64,000 bases of DNA from Rhizobium terricola (lineage in GTDB: Bacteria; Pseudomonadota; Alphaproteobacteria; Rhizobiales; Rhizobiaceae): positions 1,482,649 to 1,546,648 of the forward strand of contig NZ_JABBGK010000001.1 in the NCBI RefSeq assembly GCF_012927355.1, written 5' to 3'. The translations under genes were made by a program, and so were the position numbers. Numbering within the stretch: the stretch's first letter is position 1; each line of letters opens with the position of its first letter. Below are positions 10,297 to 18,301 of the stretch, piece after piece. The notes under the pieces are model-generated. The model did not search any database, was not told the DNA's origin, and saw only the letters and a list, made by a program, of their open reading frames with translations.

Positions 10297-10322
10297 GAGG
10301 CGAGCCAGCAATGGCTCGCCTC
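10297..10322 (+). terminator. intrinsic terminator of nrdJ
   Basis: An 11-bp perfect stem, GAGGCGAGCCA with TGGCTCGCCTC, closed by a GCAA tetraloop and followed by TTCGCTTTCTG. It begins 44 bases after the nrdJ stop. Confidence 0.82.
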
Positions 10323-10612
10323 TTCGCTTTCTGTCCATATCGCCGTGTCATGCGGCGCCCCGTGGCTGGCCGACGTGGCTTCCCGGTCCACGTTTCATCG
10401 ACCGGATCCGTTGGCATGACCTGAACGTCCGGCGTGCCAGATGTGGGCTTGATGGTGGATCCTCAGGTCAGGCCCGAGGATGACGACCCTTCATATGAAG
10501 CCATCAATCCGCTGCCCTCTCTTAAGCAAGCGTCAACTGCTCTTCGAGACCAGAGCCGCGGTTGCAATGACCTGAGAAACGTCTAGCTTTCCGAGCATGG
10601 GAGGGGAGACAG
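10323..10612. other. intergenic spacer between nrdJ terminator and the NYN gene
   Basis: No coding frame seen. It contains repeat copy A (10451-10487) and presumably the promoter of the NYN gene. I could not identify a convincing -35/-10 pair. Confidence 0.5.
10451..10487 (-). repeat. dispersed palindromic repeat, copy A (inverted relative to copy B)
   Basis: On the minus strand this reads TCGTCATCCTCGGGCCTGAC and continues CTGAGGATCCACCATC. It aligns with copy B at 11464-11502 over its whole length with few changes. The internal stem ATCCTC/GAGGAT is imperfect here. Confidence 0.7.
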
Positions 10613-11401
10613 ATGGCAACGGAAGTTTCAGGAACACTGGCGCTGCTGATCGATGGTGACAACGTTTCACCGAAGATCGTCGTCGGCCTAATAGCCGAGA
10701 TCGCGAACTACGGAACGGCGAGCGTGAAACGCATCTACGGCGACTGGACGGGGCCGAACCTTCGGGGCTGGAAGGAGTGCCTGCTTGAGCATTCGATCCA
10801 GCCAATTCAACAGTTTGCCTATACGAAAGGAAAGAACGCGACCGACGGCGCCATGATCATCGACGCGATGGACTTGTTGTATACCGGCCGGTTTTCGGGC
10901 TTCTGCATTGTCTCCAGTGACAGTGATTTTGCGCGGTTAGCCGCACGAATCCGGGAACAAGGCGTCACTGTCTATGGGTTCGGCGAACGAAAGACGCCGC
11001 GCCCCTTTATCACTGCCTGTGACAAGTTCGTCTATTTCGACGTGCTCAACGCCCAGGATGAGGAGGTCATTGAGCTCGCGCCCCCCACGACGAGTCCGAT
11101 TGTTGCCAAGCCCACGACCATCCAAGCGCCGCCTAAAAAGGCGGGCTTGAACAAAGCAGCCAGAAACATGTTGATCAAAGCGATTGTCGCAACTGCAGAT
11201 GAAGACGGTCGGGCCAATCTGGCCCAGGTGGGCGGTCATCTGGCGAAACAGGCCCCCGATTTCGATGCGCGAAACTATGGCTTCCCCAGATTAAGCGACC
11301 TTGTGAAATCATCAGGCATCGTCGACGTCGAGCGAGCGCCGGACAATCCCAAAGTCATTCTCGTTCGCCTCAAGAAGGCTCCCGTTGTCAACTCCAAGTG
11401 A
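10613..11401 (+). CDS. NYN (PIN-like) domain protein with C-terminal LOTUS/OST-HTH domain
   Basis: A 262-residue LabA-like protein. The NYN nuclease fold occupies about residues 8-150, with acidic positions in ALLIDGDN (Asp14, Asp16), ATDGAMIIDAMD (Asp78, Asp84) and SSDSDF (Asp103, Asp105), so the metal-binding set looks complete. After a Pro-rich linker (152-176), residues 180-250 (AARNMLIKAIVATADEDGR and later YGFPRLSDLVKSSGIVDVER) form a LOTUS-type winged helix that binds RNA in other families. A strong GGAGGGGAG ribosome site precedes ATG 10613. It stands alone between two inverted palindromic repeats. RNA cleavage or binding is inferred from folds; no substrate is known. Confidence 0.85.
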   Translation: MATEVSGTLALLIDGDNVSPKIVVGLIAEIANYGTASVKRIYGDWTGPNLRGWKECLLEHSIQPIQQFAYTKGKNATDGAMIIDAMDLLYTGRFSGFCIVSSDSDFARLAARIREQGVTVYGFGERKTPRPFITACDKFVYFDVLNAQDEEVIELAPPTTSPIVAKPTTIQAPPKKAGLNKAARNMLIKAIVATADEDGRANLAQVGGHLAKQAPDFDARNYGFPRLSDLVKSSGIVDVERAPDNPKVILVRLKKAPVVNSK

Positions 11402-11463
11402 GAGACCATCACGAACTGCCAGCACTGTATCCCTCGTCACCCACGGCGCCCCACACTCCGTCA

Positions 11464-11502
11464 TCGTCATCCTCGGCCTTGAGCCGAGGATCCGCACCAT
11501 CA
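11464..11502 (+). repeat. dispersed palindromic repeat, copy B
   Basis: Reads TCGTCATCCTCGGCCTTGAG and continues CCGAGGATCCGCACCATCA. It contains a 9-bp perfect stem (11469-11477 with 11483-11491, loop CTTGA) that can act as a bidirectional terminator for the converging genes. Its last three bases are the complement of the TGA stop of the amine oxidase gene. Confidence 0.75.
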
Positions 11503-12891
11503 GCCGCCGATCACCTTCAACACCTGGCCGGCGGCGCGTTCGCCGCTGAGATAGGCGCCGTGCACCGTGCCGTGAAACTCGAAGCCGGTGTGTTCGCCGG
11601 CGAGAAACAGCCGTTCGCCGACGGGATCTGCGAGGCAATCGAAATCGGCGGGCTTGGCGCCGACCGCGGGGAAGGAATAGGCGCCGAGCGCGAAGGGGTC
11701 GCGCGACCATTGCGAGGCGACGAGACCGGTTGCGGGCCGCGCCGCCTTGCTGAACATCTCGGAAAGGACGGTGGCAATGTCGGCCTCGAGGTCGGCCTTC
11801 GTCATCCCGTCGGCCTTGACGGCATAGTCGCCGGTTGCGACCAGCGTCAGGACATCGGCATCATTGACCGGTTTCAAGCTGACCATGGTCGGCCACCGGC
11901 CGCGCTCGCGGGCGGCATAACTCAGGAATTCGACGTCATCCGGCCAGAAGCAGGCGTCGAAGCGCATCGAGACGCGCGTCACCGTGCCGAAGCCGATCGC
12001 GGCGACCGCATCCGCCTGCGCCTTCGGCAGCGGCGGATCGAAGAGCACATTGCCGGCCTTCATCACGCCGAGCGGCAGCGTCGAGATGACATAGGCGCCC
12101 GAATGCGATCCCTTCGACGTCTCGACCGTCACCCCGCCGCCGCCATGGGCAATGCGGCGAACCGGTTCGCCGAGGCGAATATCGAGCCCCTTAGCGAGAG
12201 CCTTCAGCACGCCGGCATAACCTTCGGGCAGCAGAGCATCCGGGCCTTCGTAGACGCTGTCCTCACCGTAATGGGCGGCCGAAATCTCCGACAGCGGTGC
12301 ACCGGCGTCATCCTCGATTTCGCTCGACAGCATCCAGCCGGAGAGCGGATCCTTGAGCGCGCCGGGATCGAGCTGGTCGATGGCGTCGAACATCGAGATG
12401 TCGGCATCCTCGTCCGCCTCGTCGGCGGCCTTGTCGACGATGGTCTCGAAGGCATCGAAGACGTCCTCGATCTCCCAGTCCTCCGGGCGTTCGCCGCCGG
12501 GCAACCAGACCTGGTAGTCGTCGTAGTCGCTGAAGAAGGTGGTAAGGCCCGCGTCGCGGACGCGGGTTGCAACCGGATTGCCGTTGAAGCCATGCACCCA
12601 GGCCGCTCCGCGTTCGACAGGCGTGCCGAGACTCTCATCGGTGTCGATGCGGCCGCCGATCCGCTCGCGTGCCTCGATGACCACCACGGCGATCCCGCGG
12701 TCAGTCAGCATGCGGGCGGCTGCGAGACCGGCGATGCCTGCACCGACGATGATGACGCGCGGCGGGGTCGCAGTGGCTGCTGCGGGCTTGGAGGCGGCCA
12801 CGGCCGGATCGAGGCGCGGGCCGCCGAGAAACGCGCCTGCGGTCCCGGCCGACAAGGCCAGGAGGCGGCGGCGGGAAAGCTCAGGCCGCAT
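11500..12891 (-). CDS. Tat-exported flavin amine oxidase (polyamine/monoamine oxidase family)
   Basis: A 463-residue FAD enzyme predicted to oxidise amines to aldehydes, releasing ammonia or an amine and hydrogen peroxide. The FAD dinucleotide site is VIIVGAGIAGLAAARML (47-63) followed by ARERIGGRI; the C-terminal FLAGEHTGFEFHGTVHGAYL is the second FAD contact typical of the family. The N-terminus SRRRLLALSAG is a twin-arginine signal, so the enzyme should act in the periplasm. ATG 12891 was chosen because it starts this signal and overlaps the upstream cyclase gene by 11 bp; the frame stays open further. The amine substrate is unknown. Confidence 0.88.
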   Translation of the reverse strand: MRPELSRRRLLALSAGTAGAFLGGPRLDPAVAASKPAAATATPPRVIIVGAGIAGLAAARMLTDRGIAVVVIEARERIGGRIDTDESLGTPVERGAAWVHGFNGNPVATRVRDAGLTTFFSDYDDYQVWLPGGERPEDWEIEDVFDAFETIVDKAADEADEDADISMFDAIDQLDPGALKDPLSGWMLSSEIEDDAGAPLSEISAAHYGEDSVYEGPDALLPEGYAGVLKALAKGLDIRLGEPVRRIAHGGGGVTVETSKGSHSGAYVISTLPLGVMKAGNVLFDPPLPKAQADAVAAIGFGTVTRVSMRFDACFWPDDVEFLSYAARERGRWPTMVSLKPVNDADVLTLVATGDYAVKADGMTKADLEADIATVLSEMFSKAARPATGLVASQWSRDPFALGAYSFPAVGAKPADFDCLADPVGERLFLAGEHTGFEFHGTVHGAYLSGERAAGQVLKVIGG

Positions 12892-14389
12892 GGCTCGCCC
12901 CGGAGCTTGCGGATCGTGCCGCGCCGGACGACTGATCGGCGGCGAACAGCGCCCTGCCCCGCCCGCCCTCCTTCGAGGCATAGAGCGCGCGGTCGGCGGT
13001 CGCCATGATCGCATTGGCGCCGGTCGCATCGTCGGGAACAACCGCAATGCCGAGGCTGATGCCGACATCGGTGGTCACCCCATTGTCGAGCGTGATCGGG
13101 GCACCGACCGCGCTCATCAGCCGGCTTGCCAGCAAGGATAGCCTTGCGCGGTCGCTGAAACCGTTGACCAGAATGACGAATTCGTCGCCGCCGATGCGGC
13201 CGACCAGCCCGTCATCGCCGACCGTCTCGGCAAGACGGCTGGCGACCGTCTTGATGACGAGATCACCGGCGGCGTGGCCCCAGGTGTCGTTGATCGCCTT
13301 GAAGCGGTCGAGGTCGCCGGCGATCACCGCGAAGCGCGAGGCGGCCGCCTTGCCGGCAGCATGTTCCAGCGCCTCGGAAAAACTCCGTCGGTTGGCAAGG
13401 CCGCTCAGGGGATCGTGGAGGGCAATCTCGCGGTTGCGCTGCTCGCTTTCCTCAAGCTGCAGCGAGAGCGACCGGATATGGCGAACGATGAACAAGCTGG
13501 CAAGCGCGAGCAGGCAGGACAGGAACAACGCCACCGGCACGACCACCGCCCAGATGTGCGAGCCGGGATGCGCCCCGGTCCAGTCGAAGCTGCCGATCAC
13601 CCGGCCGGACGCCGAGCGCAGCGGCACCTTGCCACCGGCATCCGGGCCGAAGGCCACATCGGCGAAGTCGAGCTGGGAGTTGAGGTCGCGCACCAATTCG
13701 ATATCGATCGGCTTGGCGGAAATGACGATGTAGGGCGCCCCTTCCGGCAGCACCACTTCCTCGTCGTCCGGCACGATCGCCATCGCGCTAACGATCATAG
13801 GTTCGCCGTCGATTTCTGCAAAAGCGAATTCGGCGATCTTCGCGACATCGATGCTGGTCACCTGTTTCTGGCTGAAGCCACCCTGCACCGCGACGCGGTT
13901 GGCGTTGTGGCGCTCGACCGCCTTGCGGGCGATGGCGGCAATGTCGCCCTCAGGGTCAGGCGTGCGGCGGGTGAAGTCGACACGGTCCTCCTGACCGGTC
14001 ATGACGATCTGGCCTCCCGGATCGACGAGGAAGGTGCGGTCCTGACCGAAGTCATACCACAGCGAAGACACGAACTCGTCCTCGACAAAGGCCTCGCGGA
14101 ACTTGAGGACGACGTATTTGACCGAGCGGTCCCAGCGCGCCATGCTCAGTTGGTCGCGGGCCAGCAGGCTCTGGCGGTCCTTCAGCGCATTCTCGAAAAG
14201 CTTGAGTTCGGTGACGGCAGCCTGCTGGTCTGCCTCGTCGGAGGCGATGCTGCCGACATAGAGCAGCGACAATCCCGACAGGGTTATCAGCGTCGCGGCA
14301 AAGGCCAGGACGAGCCGCGACAACCGTCGCGGCGACACATTTCCCCGAATGCCGACCATTTCATCTGCGGCCATGATCTCACCCACCAT
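12881..14389 (-). CDS. membrane diguanylate cyclase with CHASE4-like periplasmic sensor
   Basis: A 502-residue c-di-GMP synthase. Helices at about 24-46 and 281-303 frame a 230-residue periplasmic domain resembling CHASE4 (ARWDRSVKYVV, SSLWYDFGQDRTFLVDPGG). The cytoplasmic GGDEF domain is intact (HDPLSGLANRRSF at 325-337, active site GGDEF at 400-404). The RxxD inhibitory site expected just upstream is replaced by GDDG, so product feedback is probably absent. No EAL domain. ATG 14389 has a poor spacing to AAGGGG; ATG 14374, after GGTGAG, is an alternative start. It precedes and overlaps the periplasmic amine oxidase gene by 11 bp, suggesting joint expression. Confidence 0.9.
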   Translation of the reverse strand: MVGEIMAADEMVGIRGNVSPRRLSRLVLAFAATLITLSGLSLLYVGSIASDEADQQAAVTELKLFENALKDRQSLLARDQLSMARWDRSVKYVVLKFREAFVEDEFVSSLWYDFGQDRTFLVDPGGQIVMTGQEDRVDFTRRTPDPEGDIAAIARKAVERHNANRVAVQGGFSQKQVTSIDVAKIAEFAFAEIDGEPMIVSAMAIVPDDEEVVLPEGAPYIVISAKPIDIELVRDLNSQLDFADVAFGPDAGGKVPLRSASGRVIGSFDWTGAHPGSHIWAVVVPVALFLSCLLALASLFIVRHIRSLSLQLEESEQRNREIALHDPLSGLANRRSFSEALEHAAGKAAASRFAVIAGDLDRFKAINDTWGHAAGDLVIKTVASRLAETVGDDGLVGRIGGDEFVILVNGFSDRARLSLLASRLMSAVGAPITLDNGVTTDVGISLGIAVVPDDATGANAIMATADRALYASKEGGRGRALFAADQSSGAARSASSGASHAA

Positions 14390-14506
14390 CCCCTTGGTCG
14401 CAGAAAGTGTGACGGCGGGTCTTTAAGACCGCCTTAAATGGGGTGGCCCAAACGACTGCAACCTGCAGTCATGCTTGACGAATGGTGAAGTTGGCGAGAT
14501 GCGGGC

Positions 14507-14539
14507 AAAAAAAGAACCCCGCTGGAGGAGCCGGGGTTC
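14507..14539 (-). terminator. intrinsic terminator of the small membrane protein gene
   Basis: An 8-bp stem (14514-14521 with 14532-14539) followed on the minus strand by seven T residues (14513 to 14507). It lies 65 bases after the stop at 14604 and upstream of the cyclase gene, separating the two. Confidence 0.88.
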
Positions 14540-14603
14540 GGGGATCAGGAGGGAAACGGTGGAAGGCCTTCATAGCCTTCCTTGCCGAAAGAGCCGGATT
14601 TCG

Positions 14604-14843
14604 TCAGGCTTCTACGGGGCCAAGCTTGCCGCGTTCGCGCCAGTAGCGCAGCCTGAGGCGCGGTGCGATTTGCCAGGCGATGAAGGGCGCAATCGCAAAG
14701 GCCAGCACCACGACGGCGGGCAACAGGTACTTGGCGTTCTCGTTAAGCATCGGGACCGAAAGAACGGTGATCGCGCCGATACCGAAGATGACGGCGTTGA
14801 CCATCATCGCTACGCATATGGTGATAAAGGTGTCGGTCTTCAT
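14604..14843 (-). CDS. small two-helix membrane protein, unknown function
   Basis: A 79-residue protein I do not recognise. Two hydrophobic stretches, about residues 6-30 (ITICVAMMVNAVIFGIGAIT) and 38-60 (YLLPAVVVLAFAIAPFIAW), predict an integral inner-membrane hairpin; the tail is basic (APRLRLRYWRERGK). ATG 14843 is chosen because AAGGAG lies eight bases upstream; an earlier in-frame start adds Arg-rich residues without a ribosome site. The strong terminator downstream shows it is a real monocistronic unit. Codon use matches its neighbours. Confidence 0.72.
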   Translation of the reverse strand: MKTDTFITICVAMMVNAVIFGIGAITVLSVPMLNENAKYLLPAVVVLAFAIAPFIAWQIAPRLRLRYWRERGKLGPVEA

Positions 14844-15011
14844 GGAAGATGCTCCTTGCGGTGGATCGCTTACGGTCGAACGCCGCGATCGGCGGTTTGT
14901 TCCGAAAAAGGTCCGCATTCATCAAGATCCGGCAGGTGCGCCCCAACCTTTCTTTAACCCACTTAGTGTATATGAGCGATATTGAATTTAACTGACAGGA
15001 CGAGCAGCCGG

Positions 15012-15323
15012 ATGTCTAAACCGACCTTCCGCTTTACCCATTACGACATGAAGGAACAGCGTGCCGGAGCGATCATCGAAGTGACGTTGTCCGCCGTGAA
15101 CAATGTGCGGCTGATGAATGCCGGCAATTTCCAGCGTTTCAAGGAAGCGCTCGACTTCAAGTATGTCGGTGGGGTTGCCAAGAAGTCGCCGGTCAAGCTC
15201 GTCATTCCGGAACCGGGCCACTGGCATCTGATCGTCGACATGGAAGGGCATCACGGGCTGGCGGATTCGTCGGTGAAGATGCTCTCTGCACCGGCACCGG
15301 CCAAGCAGCAGAAGGCGTCCTGA
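15012..15323 (+). CDS. DUF1883 domain protein
   Basis: A 103-residue protein matching the DUF1883 family: FTHYDMKEQRAGAIIEVTL at the start, NVRLMNAGNFQRFK in the middle and SPVKLVIPEPGHWHLIVDM near the end. It looks like a compact beta-rich soluble domain without signal peptide. The function is unknown; in other bacteria the domain occurs alone or attached to TIR-like domains, but no partner is seen here. It is directly followed by the 106-bp rhizobial repeat and converges on rarA. Confidence 0.82.
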   Translation: MSKPTFRFTHYDMKEQRAGAIIEVTLSAVNNVRLMNAGNFQRFKEALDFKYVGGVAKKSPVKLVIPEPGHWHLIVDMEGHHGLADSSVKMLSAPAPAKQQKAS

Positions 15324-15327
15324 CCCC

Positions 15328-15433
15328 CTAGAGCATTGCCGGCGAAAATGGAGCGCCTTCAATGCTCGATGTCGTTGCTTCAACGCCATCCCGAACGCAA
15401 AACCGCTTCACACCTTTGCTGGAATTGCTCTAG
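15328..15433. repeat. 106-bp dispersed rhizobial palindromic element
   Basis: The ends are inverted copies CTAGAGCA (15328-15335) and TGCTCTAG (15426-15433). Read on the minus strand it begins AGAGCAATTCCAGCAAAGGT and continues GTGAAGCGGTTTTGCG, which I recognise as a common intergenic element of Rhizobium and Agrobacterium genomes. It fills the whole gap between the DUF1883 gene and rarA and supplies the rarA stop codon. Confidence 0.7.
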
Positions 15434-16740
15434 CTGTTGCGCTCGCGCCTCAGCTTCGCCCACCAGTCCAGCCGCTTGCGGATCTCCCGCTCGAACCCGC
15501 GTTCCGGCGGATCGTAGAAGGTCTTGCGCCCCATCTTCTCCGGAAAATAGTCCTGGCCTGAAAAGGCGTCCGGCTCGTCGTGGTCGTAACGATAGCCTTC
15601 GTTGTAGCCCTCGGCCTTCATAAGCTTGGTCGGGGCGTTCAGAATATGCTTGGGCGGCAGCAGCGAACCGTGCTCCTTCGCCGCCCGCATCGCCGACTTG
15701 AAGGCCGTGTAGACGCCGTTCGACTTCGGTGCGGTGGCGAGATAGACGCAGGCCTGTGCGAGCGCCAGTTCCCCCTCGGGCGAGCCAAGATAATCGTAGG
15801 CATCCTTGGCGGCATTGCAGACGACCAGCGCCTGAGGATCGGCAAGTCCGATATCCTCGACCGCCATGCGCACCAGACGCCGGCCGATGAACAGCGGATC
15901 CTCGCCCGCGTCGAACATGCGGCAGAGATAATAGAGTGCGGCATCGGGATCGGAGCCGCGCACCGACTTGTGCAGGGCGGAGATCAGATTGTAATGGCCG
16001 TCCTGGCCCTTGTCGTAGACAGGGGCACGGCGCTGGACGATGCGAGCAAGGCCCTCGGTGTCGAAGACCTCGCCCGGACGGGCAGCACGCCAGACCTCCT
16101 CGGCCAGCGTCAGGGAGGCTCGACCGTCGCCGTCGGCCATGCGAATCAAGCTTGCACGGGCATTCTCGTCCAATGGCAGCGGCCGACCTTCGGCTGCCTC
16201 GGCGCGTTTGAGCAGCGTCTCGATGCTCGCCTCGTCATGGGATTTGAACGTCAGGACGCGGGCGCGCGACAGAAGTGCGGCGTTGAGTTCGAAGGACGGG
16301 TTTTCCGTCGTAGCACCGACGAGGATGACGGTGCCGTCCTCCATGACGGGCAGAAAGCTGTCCTGCTGGGCGCGGTTGAAGCGATGGATCTCGTCAACGA
16401 AGAGCAGCGTCTGACGCCCCTCCATGCGGCGCATGCGGGCCGCCTCGAACACCTTCTTGAGGTCGGCCACGCCGGAAAAGATCGCCGAGATCTGCTCGAA
16501 GGCAAGCCCCGCCTCGCCGGACAGCAGGCGCGCCACCGTGGTCTTGCCCGTGCCTGGCGGTCCCCAGAAGATCATCGACCCCAACGAACCGGAGGCGATC
16601 ATACGGGCGAGCACGCCGTCCTCCCCGGTCAAATGCTCCTGGCCGGTGACCTCAGCCAGAGATTTCGGCCGAAGCCGGTCGGCCAGCGGCCGGCGGGCCT
16701 CCACATCCTTCGGCACATGCGGGGCGAAGAGATCGCTCAT
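15430..16740 (-). CDS. rarA: replication-associated recombination protein A (AAA+ ATPase)
   Basis: Clamp-loader-like AAA+ ATPase (RarA/MgsA/WRNIP1 family) that acts at stalled replication forks. At 436 residues it shows Walker A GPPGTGKT (60-67), Walker B LLFVDEIHRF (112-121), sensor region LVGATTENPSFELNAALLSR and the C-terminal tetramerisation part with YNEGYRYDHDEPDAFSGQDY, a RarA signature. The start overlaps the stop of the upstream protease gene as ATGA, so the two are co-translated. The stop codon TAG lies inside the terminal CTAG of a dispersed repeat. Confidence 0.95.
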   Translation of the reverse strand: MSDLFAPHVPKDVEARRPLADRLRPKSLAEVTGQEHLTGEDGVLARMIASGSLGSMIFWGPPGTGKTTVARLLSGEAGLAFEQISAIFSGVADLKKVFEAARMRRMEGRQTLLFVDEIHRFNRAQQDSFLPVMEDGTVILVGATTENPSFELNAALLSRARVLTFKSHDEASIETLLKRAEAAEGRPLPLDENARASLIRMADGDGRASLTLAEEVWRAARPGEVFDTEGLARIVQRRAPVYDKGQDGHYNLISALHKSVRGSDPDAALYYLCRMFDAGEDPLFIGRRLVRMAVEDIGLADPQALVVCNAAKDAYDYLGSPEGELALAQACVYLATAPKSNGVYTAFKSAMRAAKEHGSLLPPKHILNAPTKLMKAEGYNEGYRYDHDEPDAFSGQDYFPEKMGRKTFYDPPERGFEREIRKRLDWWAKLRRERNS

Positions 16741-18140
16741 CGGAAGATCTGCCGGATGCGCTGGCCGTCGCGTTCGATCTCGACCCGCCAGAAGCCAGGA
16801 TCGGAGCCCGCGACCTCGGCCATGCCGGCCGTGCTGGTGACTGCGACACCGTTCACGGAAACGATGATGTCATGGGGCTCGAAACCGAGCCGGGCCGCCG
16901 GAGATCCCCCGACGACGTCGGTGATCACCACGCCAATGACTTCGGAGGGCATCTTCAATTCATAGGCAAGCTTCGGCGAGAGATTGGCGACCTTGGCGCC
17001 GGCAAAGGGGCTGCGTCCCTCGATGAGCCGCTCGTCGCGCGGTGTGGTCTCCGGCGCTCCCGAGAGGGTCATCGAGATTTCCTTCTCCTTGCCATCCTCG
17101 CGAACCGTGAGCGTGACCGGCTTGCCGAGACCCGCCGTGGTGAGGCGATAGCCGAGAGCGTCGGGATGCTCGACCGGCATGCCGTCGACCGCGATGACGA
17201 CCTGGCCCGCCTTCAGACCTGCCTTGGCAGCGGGGCCGTCGTCCAGAACCCTGACGACCAGTGCGCCGCGCACGGTGTCGAGACCCAGCGCCTCGGCAAC
17301 ATCGGAGGTCACCGGATCGAATGTCGCGCCCACATAGGGGCGCTCGAAGCTCGCGGCACCGCCCTCGGCAGCATTCAGGAAGACCTTTACGAGATTGGCG
17401 GGAATGGCGAAGCCGACGCCGTTCGAACCGCCGCCCTTGGAAAAGATGGCGGTGTTGATGCCGATCAGTTCACCCTTCATGTTCATCAGCGCGCCACCCG
17501 AGTTACCGGGGTTGATCGCCGCGTCGGTCTGGATGAAGAAGCCGAAATCGCCTTCGTTGATGCTGTTGCGGGCAAGACCCGAAACGATACCGCTCGTCAC
17601 CGTCTGGCCGACACCGAAGGGATTGCCGATGGCAAGCACGAGATCGCCGACCTCAAGACGGTCGGAATCGCCGATCGCGAGGGCCGGAAGCTCTTCCTTC
17701 GCATCGATCTTGAGGACCGCGAGGTCCAAGCGATCATCCTTCAAAACCACCTTCACCGGAAATTCGCGGCCGTCGGAGAGCGCCACCTTGATGTCGTCAG
17801 CCCCGTCGATGACGTGGTTGTTGGTCACCACCATGCCGTTGGCGCCGACGATGACGCCGGACCCGAGCGAGGACTGCTTCTCGGTCCGGTTCGGCATCTG
17901 CTGGCCGAAGAAGTGTTCGAAGAAGGGGTCGCCGGCAAAGGGGGAAGCCCGCCGCTGGACCAGGCGTTCGGCATAGACGTTCACGACCGCGCCATGGGTC
18001 TGCCTGACCAGCGGTGCGAAGGAAAGCTGCATCTCGGTTGCCGTTTGTGGAACGCGGAGTTCCTCGGCGCGCACGGACAAAGGAGCGCACATCACAAGTG
18101 CCAGCGCCGAGATTGCGACACCACGAACAAAACCCTGCAT
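16737..18140 (-). CDS. Do (DegP/DegQ) family periplasmic serine endoprotease
   Basis: Periplasmic quality-control protease and chaperone, 467 residues. A signal peptide covers about residues 1-25 (AISALALVMCAPLSVRAEE). The trypsin-like triad is visible: His109 in VTNNHVID, Asp139 in DDRLDLAVLK and Ser214 in NPGNSGGALMN. Two PDZ domains follow at about 265-360 and 380-465. It precedes rarA with a 4-bp overlap, an arrangement joining envelope proteolysis to fork maintenance that is probably just operon economy. Whether it corresponds to DegP or DegQ cannot be told by sight. Confidence 0.93.
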   Translation of the reverse strand: MQGFVRGVAISALALVMCAPLSVRAEELRVPQTATEMQLSFAPLVRQTHGAVVNVYAERLVQRRASPFAGDPFFEHFFGQQMPNRTEKQSSLGSGVIVGANGMVVTNNHVIDGADDIKVALSDGREFPVKVVLKDDRLDLAVLKIDAKEELPALAIGDSDRLEVGDLVLAIGNPFGVGQTVTSGIVSGLARNSINEGDFGFFIQTDAAINPGNSGGALMNMKGELIGINTAIFSKGGGSNGVGFAIPANLVKVFLNAAEGGAASFERPYVGATFDPVTSDVAEALGLDTVRGALVVRVLDDGPAAKAGLKAGQVVIAVDGMPVEHPDALGYRLTTAGLGKPVTLTVREDGKEKEISMTLSGAPETTPRDERLIEGRSPFAGAKVANLSPKLAYELKMPSEVIGVVITDVVGGSPAARLGFEPHDIIVSVNGVAVTSTAGMAEVAGSDPGFWRVEIERDGQRIRQIFR

Positions 18141-18301
18141 GGAATTCTCCTGCCTGAAAGATAGGACGTTTTACCGCCCGGCGCGGAAAAGGAAAGCGCG
18201 CTGAGGCCGCACCGGACGGCGCGTCACCAAAGTTAGTGGCGATTTGAACTTTTCCAAGGCGAAGACGTTGGCGAACCACAGGGTAATCGAAGCAGGAGCC
18301 A

